Source: Lepidostoma basale
Taxonomy: Eukaryota; Arthropoda; Insecta; Trichoptera; Lepidostomatidae
Length of the DNA stretch: 64,000 nucleotides
NCBI GenBank assembly: GCA_022606425.2
Contig: JAHDVF020000876.1
Span: 1 to 64,000 of the forward strand
Direction: 5' to 3'
Both the position numbers and the translations under genes were made by a program. This document shows positions 32,461-43,262 of this stretch, in pieces. Numbering within the stretch: the first letter of the stretch is position 1; each line of letters begins with the position of its first letter. The notes below the pieces were generated by a model, which saw only the letters and a program-made list of their open reading frames with translations, searched no databases and had not been told where the DNA came from.

Positions 32461-32814
32461 TAATATTTATTATGTAAAAAACATTTTATTAATATTAATT
32501 GCTTATAAAAATTGTTATTAATTACTATTTTATTAGCTTTTGCCCGAAAGCAATATGTTCATAATTGTGAGTTATTTATTACAGGGCCGATTGTAAAGCT
32601 GCAACAGTTGTGAGGCCCCATGTGAAGTATTACCCATAGTAAATAGGCAATTATTATCTGTTTCTTACATTAATGCGATGGAGACTTTTTTTCTTCAATT
32701 ATATTAACGAAATGGTGGTTTGAAAACAAATTTGAAATATATTAATAGGTACAAAGCAATGTTTAAAGATTAAAAATAATATTTCAAAATTTTCGTATCT
32801 ATTTATCAGAACTA
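32461..32814. other. AT-rich, no gene seen
   Basis: Nothing recognised on either strand. Confidence 0.4.
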
Positions 32815-32995
32815 ACTAACTAACTTCACATCTTATATTTTCGTTCGACACTCTATCATACACAGAGTATCCACACATTCGTCTAAGAGATCTCATTTCT
32901 ACTGCATTTATTCTACTTTCATCCTTCTTTTGCCAGTTCCATGCTTCGCTTCCATACATAAGGGTCGGTAGAAGAACACCATTGTGCACTAGTTA
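32815..32995 (-). mobile_element. LINE-A internal fragment
   Basis: Plus-strand TTTTGCCAGTTCCATGCTTC and CCATACATAAGGGTCGGTAG are antisense to the LMYGSEAWNWQK segment. The element's CACAATGGTGTTC end is at 32990. Confidence 0.75.
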
Positions 32996-33117
32996 TCATC
33001 ACATCACATCTAGTTATCACTATTTTAGATATTTCTATGTTTTATTGTATTGTAGACATGTAAAGCAGATAATTGTATCATTATATATAGGTATATTAAA
33101 TATTAAAATAAATAAAA

Positions 33118-33535
33118 AAGATTCCTGAGGTGAGATTTCTTAGACGAATGTGTGAAAAATATGTGTATGATAGAGTGTCAAATGAAAATATAAGAAGCGA
33201 ATGCGGTGTGAATGATAGTGTTATGAACAAAATATTGAAAGTATCATACAGATGGTTTGGACACATGGAAATAATGTATGAAGAAATAATGGTATAAAAA
33301 TATATGATAACGATGTAAATGGAACTAGAAATAGAGGAAGACCGAAGAAAACGTGGCACGATCAAATAACTCAAATATTGAATTTCGGCCACGTGAGGAG
33401 TCGGAAAAATCGACGCGCGTGCATGACCCGACACATGTATGAATGTTGAGGAAGCGAGATTTATGTCTGGAAAGAAATTTGTAACAGTCCATTCTTTCTG
33501 GCTATGGAGAAGGCGTGATGGTTAGTTAGTTAGTT
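33118..33535 (+). mobile_element. LINE-A 3' fragment with GTTA tail
   Basis: Runs from the RFLRRMC region through RWFGHMEIMYEE and GRPKKTWHDQIT to GGCGTGATGG plus GTTA repeats. Contains stops and an in-frame TAA after the MV position. Confidence 0.8.
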
Positions 33536-33547
33536 AGTATTTTCCCT

Positions 33548-33965
33548 GAGATGGTTTGGACATATGAAACGAACGGATGAGAGAATAATGATTAAAATGT
33601 TGTATACAGGCAGTGTGAGTAGAAATAGAACCCGCGGAAGACCATGGAAAGCATGACATAACCATATTAATCAAATACTAAAAGGCGGCTCCATTCGAAG
33701 TCGGAAAAATCGACGAGCATGCATGTTTTTTTTTTGCATACAACAGGTCGTTTGAACCCAATAACTGTATATAATTTGTTTTTTGCTATTATATTGAATC
33801 TTATGGCATGCGATAGGTAGCTAATCTATCGCCATTTATTGTCACGTCACAATGTTACGATGTGTGAATGCAGATGAAGCTCGAGAGATGTCAAGACAGA
33901 GCAGTATGGCGGTCTATCCTCTTTGCCTACCCTTCCGGGGAAATGGCGTGATAGTTAGTTAGTTC
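33548..33965 (+). mobile_element. LINE-A 3' fragment, interrupted by a SINE
   Basis: LINE-A sequence runs 33548-33723 and 33859-33965; comparison with 41340-41400 shows that CATGCATG should join CGATGTGTGAATG. The gap is filled by a minus-strand SINE piece. It ends GGGGAAATGGCGTGATAG plus GTTA. Confidence 0.8.
33724..33858 (-). mobile_element. 5'-truncated SINE with poly(A)
   Basis: Minus strand reads GGCGATAGATTAGCTACCTA, then a tail ending CGACCTGTTGTATGCAAAAA. The plus-strand T9 run at 33727 is its poly(A) tail. Same family as 5660-5890 and 63440-63607; the tRNA-like head is missing. Confidence 0.7.
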
Positions 33966-33999
33966 ATTTATTGTATTGTGTTTATATTATTGTTCTAGT

Positions 34000-34058
34000 T
34001 CCCATAAACTATAATACTTATAGAAAACAGACGTTTTCATTCGTATTCATTATAGCCA
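34000..34058. mobile_element. Foldback MITE, terminal fragment
   Basis: CCCATAAACTATAATACTTA then TAGAAAACAGACGTTTTCAT match the right end of the 14945-15190 family. Confidence 0.6.
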
Positions 34059-34124
34059 ACTTATACGTTCATACGTTCATCGAGTATTCTTGTAAGTTTA
34101 ATCACGCCCTAAAGTGAGTCTTTT

Positions 34125-34260
34125 ACATTTTGAATGTTTACAAATTCTTGTAGACAAATACTGGATTTTATCCATTGCGGATAAATTATTTTAAAACAAT
34201 TTATCCGCAATGGGTAAAATCCAGTATTTGTCTACAAGAATTTGTAAACATTCAAAATGT
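34125..34260. repeat. Near-perfect 64-bp palindrome
   Basis: Arms 34125-34189 and 34197-34260 pair (ACATTTTGAATGTTTACAAA...TTATCC / GGATAA...TTTGTAAACATTCAAAATGT). It is the terminal palindrome of the repeat that continues to 34660 and recurs at 61716-62265. Confidence 0.85.
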
Positions 34261-34660
34261 TGTATAAAATAACTGGTCCAAGTAGGCATAAAAATTGGAG
34301 AGACATCTCCAGGCGTAATCTAGTACTGTATGATTTGCAGAGACTTTCACAGTGCATTTATAAAGATTTTCTGCTTAATGCTTCCGAATCTTAATAGATG
34401 ACGCTATTCGATGAACTGAAATATGTAAAGATAAGCGCGGGATTCTAGCATATATACAAGTTCCGAAAATTTGTCAGATGTGGTGGTCATAAGAAGGTCG
34501 GAATGGGGAATGTTGTTAAACATAAAGCGATCGCTCAACCCAACCAATGACAGGTCATAAGTCCTGTAAGCGCCTCGGCCACCACATTCCGTTCCCAGAA
34601 AAACAATTTTCATCTTCGTCTCTATTGAGATACAATTAATCCTTATAAAAAAAAAACTTA
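34261..34660. repeat. Repeat related to 61716-62265
   Basis: Shares GACAGGTCATAAGTCCTGTA, ACCCAACCAATGACAGGTCA and ATCTTCGTCTCTATTGAGAT with the inverted copy in the DBR1 intron. A frame at 34404-34613 (-) lies in it but is not recognised. Confidence 0.65.
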
Positions 34661-35417
34661 TAAATATTGTTCATACGAAATTTCGTTTTTTTAAATTGTT
34701 TTAACTTACATCAGATCAGATGAGATAAGCGTGCATGGAACAATCAATTACCAAATATCTATTGAGTAATTTGCACCCAACGTCACTTGGCCTGCCACTA
34801 TAAACTCCTAAGGGTTATTAATACACAATTAACTCCCTCGGTCCCCTGGGTTCGTGGAATGAACTGTCTCTCGGGTGATCTCACTCGCCTATTATATCCA
34901 TTTCATGCTCTGCCGTGTTCTGGAGACGGTCATTCAATTATTTGTCTCGGTGGTGTGTTTAGTAAATGAATAATCATTATCAGAATCACGAAGCAGCTGT
35001 GAGACCGGTGATCCTATGAGAGTGTTGCCGTCGCAAATGGAAAATTAAGTTTATTTCCATTAAAAGATTTGATACTAGTGTGTTGTGGATTATTCATTAA
35101 AACTACAGTTATCTTTAAAATACCGCTTTCAACTTCAGAAAAGTTTGATCCAGGAATTATTTTAGTGTGACGATTTTGATATTACGATCTTATTTAGAAT
35201 GTTAAAATAACTTCAAGGATCATCCATAGTCAAATTAAGGAAGTGCAATAGCTAAAAGCGTTAAATATTTTCAAAATCGATTTTACTGAAATCTCTTAAT
35301 GGAAGTTCATTTTAAATAATAATTAATAAAGTGATGTTTTTTAACTACTTCGGTTTCGAAAAAAGGCCAAAAGTGGAAATAGTTAAAAAAACATCGTTTT
35401 ATTTAATTATTATTTAA
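34661..35417. other. No gene recognised; one palindrome
   Basis: AT-rich. An imperfect palindrome spans about 35300-35410 (GATGTTTTTTAACTA / TAGTTAAAAAAACATC). Confidence 0.4.
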
Positions 35418-35600
35418 AACTAACTAATTAACTAATCATCACGCCGTCTTTCCGAAAGGATATGCAGAAAGAATGGCCCGCCATACTGTTTTTTTCTAAC
35501 ATACTTCTTTCTCTTCCTCAACATTCATACATAGTATCATACACGCACGTCGATACTCCTCACGTTACCGATATTTAATATTTGATTTATTTTACTTTGT
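35418..35600 (-). mobile_element. LINE-A 3' fragment
   Basis: Plus strand AACTAATCATCACGCCGTCT then CGTCGATACTCCTCACGTTA, the reverse complement of a LINE-A 3' end with its GTTA tail. Confidence 0.75.
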
Positions 35601-36028
35601 TAACTTAACTTGTTTGTTTCTCTTCAATGCAGTTCTTATATTAGAATCTTCACCACTGTCCACTCCGCCAATCCAGAGCGCACGCTCCTTCAGGCGGCAG
35701 GCGGCACGCGGCAACCGTAATATCAGGAGTCAGACAGCCGCCCATTTATAAGGTCACCGCCAATTAACTTCGATTAACTTTTTGACCATCGACACACTTA
35801 CACAAATTAGACACTTCATTCTAAACGTCTCCAGCGCCATCGGAACGCACGGAACGGCGGTGTGAATGTACGAACTAAATACGCCGGCACTCTGCATGCC
35901 CGCATCACAAGATCCTCATTGTTGGAGTAATGAGGAGTCCTGCGCGATGCGTCATGTCGGCTGCGGACTGATAAGCGACGGAGTCTCTGACTCCAAAAAT
36001 ACCGCGTGAATCAGTCGGGGTGGATAGG
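35601..36028. other. GC-richer stretch, no gene seen
   Basis: 35660-35990 is GC-rich with a GGCGGCAGGCGGCACGCGGC run that resembles 26310-26360. No ORF of note. Confidence 0.35.
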
Positions 36029-36471
36029 TAGGGGAGATGTAGGCAATGGGAGTCAGTTGGCAATGGGAGTCACCCCTTTAATTCGAAAACAATACGCGTG
36101 ATGGCGGTTTCAGTGACGTTATACGCTAGCTGTTTGCCGGTAACATCCGCGGTAGGCAGCTTACTCAGTTCGCATCACGTGCTAGAGCGTGGTAGACGTA
36201 ACAAGTTTTCGGGCCCTTCTGATCTAATTTTTCGAGTGGACAAATCCGAAGGTAAGGATCAAACTACTGAGTGTTTCTTTTTGCGCTTGTGATATGTAAT
36301 GACTAAAGCATTTTAGATCATGATTTCAAACTCATTTTACCACTATCACTTTTACTTTTATGTCAAGGTAGGTTTTTTCTCTTTTTTACCGATGTAGGCA
36401 ATCGGAGTCAGGTTACCCTTATTGTTAACATTTCCTGTCTTCGATTAAATAATCTTATTTTTGGTTTGTAG

Positions 36472-36696
36472 TTACCGAACGTTCGTCCTAGAAAGACAAA
36501 TAAGGCTAACTGGTCTATAGCTAACCTGAAAAAGGCCGTGGAGCTCATCGATGAACAAGGTTATTTAATAAGAAAAGCCGCGAAAACAATGAACATCCCA
36601 TTTTCGAGTCTTCAGAAGAGGTACGCGAAAAAAATAGATCAAGAAGAAAATTCTGCAGGAATCGAACAATACTTCAGCGTCAGATATGAACACTAA
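36472..36696 (+). pseudogene. psq-type HTH of a pogo-like transposase
   Basis: 74 residues: PRKTNKANWSIANLKKAVEL, then IDEQGYLIRKAAKTMNIPFS, SLQKRYAKK. This matches the Pipsqueak/CENP-B-type DNA-binding domain at the N-terminus of pogo/Tigger transposases (P.K....W....L..A...I..G..S...AA....IP..TL..R). TTTGTAG just upstream could be a splice acceptor with a first exon near 36098-36292; that is a guess. The frame ends at TAA 36694-36696. Confidence 0.8.
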
Positions 36697-36877
36697 TGAC
36701 TTGTACCAGGACGACAAAAACGATGATGCAGAAGATTCTGACAACCAATGTCTTGTATGCGGCGAATTCGGGCGAGATAATGAGATGTGGTTCCGATGCA
36801 CTTCATGTGGACTTTGGGCTCATTCAGATTGCACTGGGTGGGACTCAGCTTGTAATTATGTGTACGATTTGTGTTGA
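36686..36877 (+). pseudogene. PHD-like zinc finger of the same transposase
   Basis: 63 residues with CLVCGEFGRDNEMWFRCTSC, then GLWAHSDCTGW and YVYDLC. The Cys4-His-Cys3 spacing is that of the C-terminal PHD-like finger found on many insect pogo-like transposases. It lies in a frame one base off the HTH and directly after it, so the catalytic domain was deleted out of frame. It ends at its natural stop (36875-36877). Confidence 0.75.
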
Positions 36878-37138
36878 CCCCCATTGCCAACATGCTGATC
36901 ACCATTGCCAACAGATGTGGGCAATGGTGGTCAAACCTGTTTTTTTTTTAAATGATTATTGTTCCAAAAGTAAAAAGCCAAAGTGATTAAAGGTGATCTC
37001 AATTAATAGTTTAATAACTAAAGTTTATAATAAGGCTTAAGCAATAAATAGTTAACTAACAGTTTTTTTTTTTTTTCAATTCTCGCTTAAGTGACTCCCA
37101 TTACCTACATCTCCCCTAATATTCAAACATGTTCATTA

Positions 37139-37580
37139 TTATTCATTTATTGTTTCTCGAACGATGAAGTAAAACTCCATATTAAATAACTCATACTAAT
37201 GAAAATGTCTGTTTTTATACATGTTTTATGGGAATGACATGTTTCACCTTTCTAGGGGATTATCAAATGTAATTTATTGTACCTTTAATAACGCCTTAGA
37301 AAGGCGAAACATGACAGATTTCAGATCTAAGCTGAATACCCATATTTTCCATATTTCATACCCAAAACAAAACAATTTTTATTTTCAATCGATTGCGATT
37401 ATCAGATGCAGCGTTCATATTTGGATTTTTAGATTTAAAACACGTCTAAATGCGCCCTTGAGGTGATAACGTCACACAAACGGCGCTTTAAAAGTTAGCA
37501 TATTATTATTATTATGTCATTCCCATAAGTTATAATAAAATTTCTAGACACCAGGCGCTTTCATTCGTATTAATTGTGTT
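37139..37580. mobile_element. Foldback MITE split by a LINE-C piece
   Basis: Left part 37139-37313 and right part 37514-37580 together make a family member of 14945-15190 (AAAACTCCATATTAAATAAC, GGGAATGACATGTTTCACCT, then ATGTCATTCCCATAA). The insert occupies 37314-37513, flanked by ATGACA and ATGTCA. Confidence 0.7.
37314..37513 (+). mobile_element. LINE-C 3' end inserted in the MITE
   Basis: Reads DFRSKLNTHIFHISYPKQNN (LINE C-terminus of the F..KL.TH.F type), then GCGCCCTTGAGGTGA..GTCACACAAACGGCGC and ATT repeats. Confidence 0.75.
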
Positions 37581-37744
37581 CATTATACTCGATATGGTAA
37601 CACTCGCTGCTGGTGAATAGCTCGGGCTAACCCGTTGTGACTTTATAATGACAGCCGTAAGTCGAAGCGCCAGTAGCAAGAACACGCATACTGGCGCTTC
37701 GATTTACAAACACCAGGGCCGTTCATTGTGTAGGCAAATTCTAC

Positions 37745-37890
37745 ATTGCACGGTTACATTCTTCTTCTTCACCCTTCTTCCTCCACTGCTGGACATAGGC
37801 CTCTTCCATTTTTCTTCACTCGTCCCTGTCTTGTCCTTTCCGCGTCCAGGCAATCCCTTCGGCGGAGCCTGATAACCGCTAGAAGACGTG
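37745..37890 (-). mobile_element. LINE-B 3' end
   Basis: Plus strand CTTCTTCTTCACC then CTGCTGGACATAGGCCTCTT, the antisense of a common LINE-B terminus (..EEAYVQEW-like, GAA tail). Confidence 0.65.
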
Positions 37891-38274
37891 CCCCCGGGTG
37901 GCAATTAAGGGGAAAAGCTCAGCAGATATGCAAATATGGGAGAAATAAAATACCTCTCGCGGACCAAACAGGCAGTAGCGTCGGACCCATAGTAGACGGC
38001 TACAAACAGCGTCTGTTATCCAGGTTATGAGCTGGTGAGATTATAATAAATATACCAACTCGTCTGGCGTGATTTCTAGATGCCTAAACCTTCCATAAAC
38101 ATACACATGCACTCGAATTTAAAAACAGGAACATTACAGTCACGCGATACTCAAGGCCCACGATACGCAAAGGTGTTCCTAGAGTCAGGAAGAAGAGATG
38201 TAGGTATGTTTGTAATTTAACCGTGACCAATTTCATGAAACAACTGCCAGGCGTAATAAAACTATGAAGTCTTC

Positions 38275-38950
38275 TTCTTCTTCTTCCTCAACCTATTCCC
38301 GTCCACTCCTGGACAAAGGCCTCCACCATTCGCTTCCATGTCACTCTCTTCTGCGCAGACTGCATCCAGGTTATTCCGACGTGTCTGTTCAGATTATCCT
38401 TCCACCGTAGTTACGGTCGCCCTGCATTTCTCTTCGCCGTCCACGGTCTCCAAGTCAGCAGTCTTCTTGTTCATCTGAGCTTCTGGGTACGTGACCTGCC
38501 CATTGCCATTTTAGAGTCGCCACCCGGTGGATGAAGTCAGTGACCTTTGTTTTTTCTCTCACCGTATCGTTTCTGACTCTGTCTCTTAGGCTTATTCCTA
38601 ACATGGATCTTTGGGTCACTCGTAGTTTCTCGGTACTTTGTTTGAACAATTTAACAGTTTCAAGACCATAAGTACCAACTGGCAGAACGCAGGCTTCATA
38701 GACTTTTCGTTTCAGGTTGATCGGTATTTTCCGGTTTTTAAGAATGTAACTCATGTTTCCGAAAGCTGCCCAGCTTAGTCCAATTCTTCTATTTAGCTCT
38801 GCGGTTTGGTTATCTCGTCCCAATCAAATATTGTGTCCCAGATATGTATATTCTTGGACATTCTCAATTCTGTTGCCGTCCACGTTGATTTCAAGCCTCT
38901 CCGTGCCCATCACTTTGGTCTTTGCCAGGTTCATATTCAGTGAAGTCTAC
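38275..38950 (-). mobile_element. LINE-B C-terminal half with GAA tail
   Basis: Minus strand, frame 38455-38823: AELNRRIGLSWAAFGNMSYI, LKRKVYEACVLPVGTYGLET, then QRSMLGISLRDRVRN and ATLKWQWAGHV. Downstream a broken frame reads TWKRMVEAFVQEWTGIG and the GAA tail. Upstream, 38830-38940 holds the antisense of the KTKVMGTERLEINVDGNRIE-like segment. Dead copy. Confidence 0.85.
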
Positions 38951-39119
38951 CTTTTGATAATCTAATAATTTTACTGAAATCTCTTGATGGAAGTTCTTGT
39001 TTAATAATATTGTAATTAATGGCAACTCGAAACAGCTTCTTACCAGTCCAGTTCCTTGTGCTGCGGAGCCAGGAGATTCACCTCTTGCTAACACCCAGTC
39101 GATCCTCTATTTTTCCCTC

Positions 39120-39480
39120 AATTGGGGTTCTGACGGGTAGTGGGGCTACGAAGGTTTACGCTTCTATAAAATGTCGTCCTGCGCCATGTTGCAATGACAC
39201 CAGCAACACTACTGCCAAGTCCAACTCTCTAGCGTCCACGAGTGATCTCTTAGACCCCACGAACCCCGGGCAATGTGCCATTCACATTATAGGAAATAGA
39301 GAGTGGACGAATGGCGAATTTCCAGAGCCATAAGACTCCATTTACCCAGTTAAGGAAAGGCAACCGCAGTATAAAATTCTCCAGAGAAGACAAGGGAAAT
39401 CCACTCTGGATATCATTCCTCGGCTCATCGCTACCATTTATGTAGAGGAATCAAGCCATGACCCCGATTCCCGGGCGATC
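39120..39480 (-). repeat. Repeat family E, minus-strand copy
   Basis: Inverted counterpart of 32110-32460, sharing TTGCCCGGGGTTCGTGGGGT and CACTCGTGGACGCTAGAGAG on the minus strand. No domain recognised. Confidence 0.6.
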
Positions 39481-39984
39481 CTTAAATGAGTCAGGGGTGT
39501 TAAGAATCTCCTGATTCAATATAGTGAAGAGCAAAATACAAATATATTTTTTAATAGAAAATAAAACAATTATTTTAAACTTTCCTAGCCAGCGCCGTTT
39601 AGAACACATAAACTTGACAATTTAAATGAAAACTTAACCCTTTAAACGTACTATTTTTGTTATGTCGTCAGGTTCCCTATCAACACTTAAAAATTTATAT
39701 TGACATTAGTTTATGCCTTCAAATTTTTTATTTGAATAGTTAATTACCGCATAAAACGTTGGTTATAATTTGTAATTAGAAAATAATAATTGCATGGTCT
39801 ACATGTTAAAAATAAACCGATGACCGCAATGATACAAGCGTACAAGAGCATCACCATGACAAAATACATTAAAACTTCTATTGAAATGTGGATACGTTTT
39901 TAAAGTCACCATGTTTATGTGTTTTTGGATTTAAATTTTAAAATGCGTAGAAAATTATTTCAAAGTGATCAAATTTAGCAACTG
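39481..39984. other. AT-rich, no gene seen
   Basis: Nothing recognised. Confidence 0.4.
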
Positions 39985-40225
39985 AATTCCTCCTATTATA
40001 TAATTAATACAAAGGAAAACGTCTGTTTTCTACAAGTTTATTATAGTTTATGGGAATGACAAGTTTTGCCTTTCTAAGGAGTTATCAAATATTTGACAAA
40101 GCCCTAGAAAGGCGAAACATGTCATTCCCACAAATGATAATGAAACTTGTATAACACAGACGTTTTCATTCGTATTAATTATTTAACGTGGAGTTTTACA
40201 TCATTATTCAAGAAACAATAAATAT
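39985..40225. mobile_element. Foldback MITE, complete
   Basis: TTAATACAAAGGAAAACGTC ... GACGTTTTCATTCGTATTAA outer arms and a central AGGCGAAACATGTCATTCCC / GGGAATGACAAGTTTTGCCT pair. Same family as 14945-15190. Confidence 0.75.
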
Positions 40226-40609
40226 CATCCTATTACATTTTTTAATAACCCCCATTTGAAAATATGAATAAGTTTAATAATAATATTATAATATATGATA
40301 TATTTACGATAGTGTATGATATACAGGGTGTCCCAGAAGTCGATGTCAAGCCGGAAACGGATGATAGTTATGCTAGTTATGAGAAAAATGTAAAATAATG
40401 GTTATTAAAAAAAATTAAATAGGATAATTTTGTATTTTGAAATAATTTAAGAAATCTTATGAAGTTTCAGCTCTCGAATCACCTCCACATCCAATCTCGA
40501 ATAGCATTCCTAAACTATTTTCAACACACAATAATTTCTAAATGTTTCGATACACAAGTATTCATATATAGAAAAACTAATGTCCGAGGAATTAATTTCA
40601 TCAAAATAA

Positions 40610-40830
40610 TTCAACGATCATCGCGTTGTGTCTCCGAAAGAGTACGCAGAGGATATTTATTATTATGCGATGCGAGGAGTGGCACACGCAAGTCGATTGT
40701 ACTGACTTTTAACATAGCCTATAATTACATTTATTTTTGCCTTGCCATGTTTTCCTCAACCTCTTCCACTACTATTTTTTATTTACACTCCCTTAAATAA
40801 TCCCTTCATCCATTCTTACCACATGTTTAA
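40610..40830 (-). mobile_element. LINE-A 3' fragment, very decayed
   Basis: Plus strand TCATCGCGTTGTGTCTCCGA, CGCAAGTCGATTGTACTGAC and CTTGCCATGTTTTCCTCAAC follow the antisense order of LINE-A 3' ends. Confidence 0.55.
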
Positions 40831-41104
40831 TAATCATTTTATTCTAAGTGATCTGTTTTCTTCAAGGAATTGCGCTAGAACTCATAAAATGTTTTATATA
40901 TAATACTCGTATACCTAATTACATTTGAATGAAAATACCAGAGCTGTGATTAGATGAAAATTTTTAATAAAATGATTAATGCCATGAATAGTTTTCCATT
41001 TTCCGGAAATGGTATTAAAGTAAGAATCCCTTATATTATTTTTTTAACAATAAATTTATTTGTATTAATGACATGGAAATGTTTGCTGAATGAAACATCT
41101 CCAT

Positions 41105-41480
41105 ATTAAAATAATGGATGAATGCATGATAAATAAATAAAAAGGCGGATGAATGAATGATAAATAAAATAAAGAAAGGGCCACGAAGATGGTTTGGAAA
41201 TATGGAACAAATGGATGAGGGAAAAAGTGGTTAAAAAGATATATACAAGTAGTGTGAATGGGAAAAGAAGTCGAGGAAGGCCAAGGAAGTGGTATGACCA
41301 AATTAATCAATTACTGAAAGACGGCCATGTTCGAAGTAGGAACAATCGACGAGCGTGCATGTCACGATGTGTGAATGTGGAAGAGGCGCGAGAATTATGC
41401 CAGGATAGAACAATGTAGCGATTCATCCTCTCTGCCTATCCCTCCGGGGAAACGGCGTGACGGTTAGTTAGTTAGTTATT
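41105..41480 (+). mobile_element. LINE-A 3' fragment with GTTA tail
   Basis: Reads WFGNMEQMDEGKS, then VNGKRSRGRPRKWYDQINQL and RNNRRACMSRCVNVEEAREL, ending GGGAAACGGCGTGACGGTTA. Lacks a Thr of KTW; mildly decayed. Confidence 0.85.
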
Positions 41481-41499
41481 ATTAGTATTTCATATTATG

Positions 41500-41680
41500 T
41501 ATTTAGTTTTATTCCACTTGGGTTTTAGTTTCTACCGGGCTCGGCAGCTCTCTTCCATCTTCTTGTGGAACCACCAGAATATGGTAGCGAGCTGCCAAAC
41601 CGGTCGAATTCAATTTACAATGAACTTCTACCAATAAACTTCAATTAACATCATTATGTTCTATAAGTATTTATATAAAT
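41500..41680. repeat. Dispersed repeat, same family as 31205
   Basis: GGGCTCGGCAGCTCTCTTCC / GTAGCGAGCTGCCAAACCGG form an imperfect palindrome; then TTTACAATGAACTTCTACCA. Confidence 0.55.
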
Positions 41681-42944
41681 ATAATGGTTACGAAATGTGA
41701 ATAAAGATTTGTAAAATACATTGTTTTCAAACAGAAATGGGTCAGCAAATAAGTCGAGTTGTTCGTTTTAAATTGGTATCAAAAATGAAACATTAAACTA
41801 ACAAATAATCTAATTGTTAAAAAATGATCATTACAGTTAATGATATGATCGTATGTAGCTTTAAAGTAATGTTCATGTCTAATGGAAATAATTGTAAAGT
41901 TAGTATTTATACAAATATGTTAATACTTTAAAAAAACAAATACATACGTGTTTAAAAATAAATAACTAAATTTTCGTAATAATGAATCAATAAAATAATA
42001 TATAATTTTTATAGCATTTCTCCGATAAAATTAAAATAGAATACTTACAAGAATATAATACATTGAACGTTCTTCATAAAAAGGTATACATAATCACTTC
42101 AAATAAATGACTGAAGTAACGAAGCATTTCAAGCTTTGAACTTCTTTTGTTTACGAAAGAATAAATCTATTTTAAAAACTGACACATGAATGGCTGGTGG
42201 CGTCTGTCTTTTGTTTAGAACATTATCTGAATAACTCCAGAAAATTAAAAATGTTTCGAATCGCTCCGAAATTAAAATGAAAGTCGACAACCGAAGTTGG
42301 TTGTTGGGCGCGCGGGAACAGACTGGCTATTTTTGATAACTCGCCCCGAAGCATGTGTATAGAAATGATCATAAATTTGATTCATTTCTGGTAACTAAAC
42401 GGGGCCGAACTGCACACATAGCTTACAATATTCCTGGTGCTACTGCTTTTGTGGTTAAATTGGATCATTTCAGTTATTTCTTCTACATTCGCCATTACTT
42501 TGTGTTGTGGATTCTCAATTGAATTACTTTTGAAAAACGTAGTAATTTCACGGAGAAAACAAGAAACAGAGTGACAAATATAATATATATTTTTTAAGAT
42601 TTATCTACCACGATAATCTACCTCTAGTAAATTAAAAAAAAACGGTGTATTTATTTTGTGACTTCCTTCCTCTTTCTAGATTGATTATATGTTTTTAATG
42701 TATTCTTGGCAGTAGATAGGTATGCCAATGCAGATACAAACATGGCAGACATCCGTAAAACAAGGAAACATTAATTATCCGATGATTTCGATATTTGTGA
42801 GTCAATGAAAGACGTGTTAACTGTCGGAGGTTGGTTTATTGACTGCTGTTCGGGAGTAACTAAGGCCTACGAGAGGACGGCCCCTACACAGGGTAGCTTG
42901 GTATAAAAAAATATGCTTTTTCAGTAGGAATAAAATAAACGCAA
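41681..42944. other. No gene recognised
   Basis: About 1.26 kb, AT-rich. 42220-42400 is less AT-rich but carries no ORF of note. Confidence 0.4.
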
Positions 42945-43262
42945 CATTTATAAAGTAATGTAGTCCTTGTGGCCTGTTTCTCAAGAGGTATTGGCCTCCT
43001 GCAAGGTCGATTCCCAGCTGTCGATCCATCTCTTTGGTGGTCTGCCCGGCAATCTACTGCCTCGAGGTTGGCCGCGCAGAACAACGTGAGGTAATCTAGA
43101 CGAATCCATTATCTTCACTTGTGCATGGCAGAATCTTCTCCTTTGCCTTCCCCACCTAACGACATCTTCCACCTCGCATATTTCCCTTATTCTTTCATTT
43201 CTTATTCGGTCACGTAGTGTCTTGCCAGATATGTTTCTTAGTGTCTTCATTTCTGACACTCT
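42945..43262 (-). mobile_element. LINE-B-type RT C-terminus
   Basis: Minus strand reads MKTLRNISGKTLRDRIRNER, IREICEVEDVVRWGRQRRRF, then GRPPKRWIDSWESTLQ. Close relative of 30610-31060. A frame of 92 residues is open. Confidence 0.8.

Larger units (their letters stand above)
36031..37116 (+). mobile_element. pogo/Tigger-like transposon, internally deleted
   Basis: A 1086-bp element with TA on both sides (36029-36030, 37117-37118) and 25-bp terminal inverted repeats differing at one base (GGGGAGATGTAGGCAATGGG...). It keeps a psq-type HTH exon and a PHD-like zinc finger but nothing of the DDE catalytic core. A motif close to GGCAATGGGAGTCA occurs seven times: 36042-36055, 36059-36072, 36397-36410, 36875-36888 (inverted), 36896-36909 (inverted), 36920-36933 and 37092-37105 (inverted). 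TA duplication and psq HTH place it in the Tc1/mariner-pogo group. Confidence 0.85.

Noticed and set aside
36472..36877. Host transcription factor with HTH and PHD
   Set aside because: TIRs, TA duplication and the out-of-frame junction show a deleted transposon.
40320..40350. CAGGGTGTCCCAGAAGTC as a transposon terminus
   Set aside because: Resembles common transposon ends, but no partner end was found nearby.
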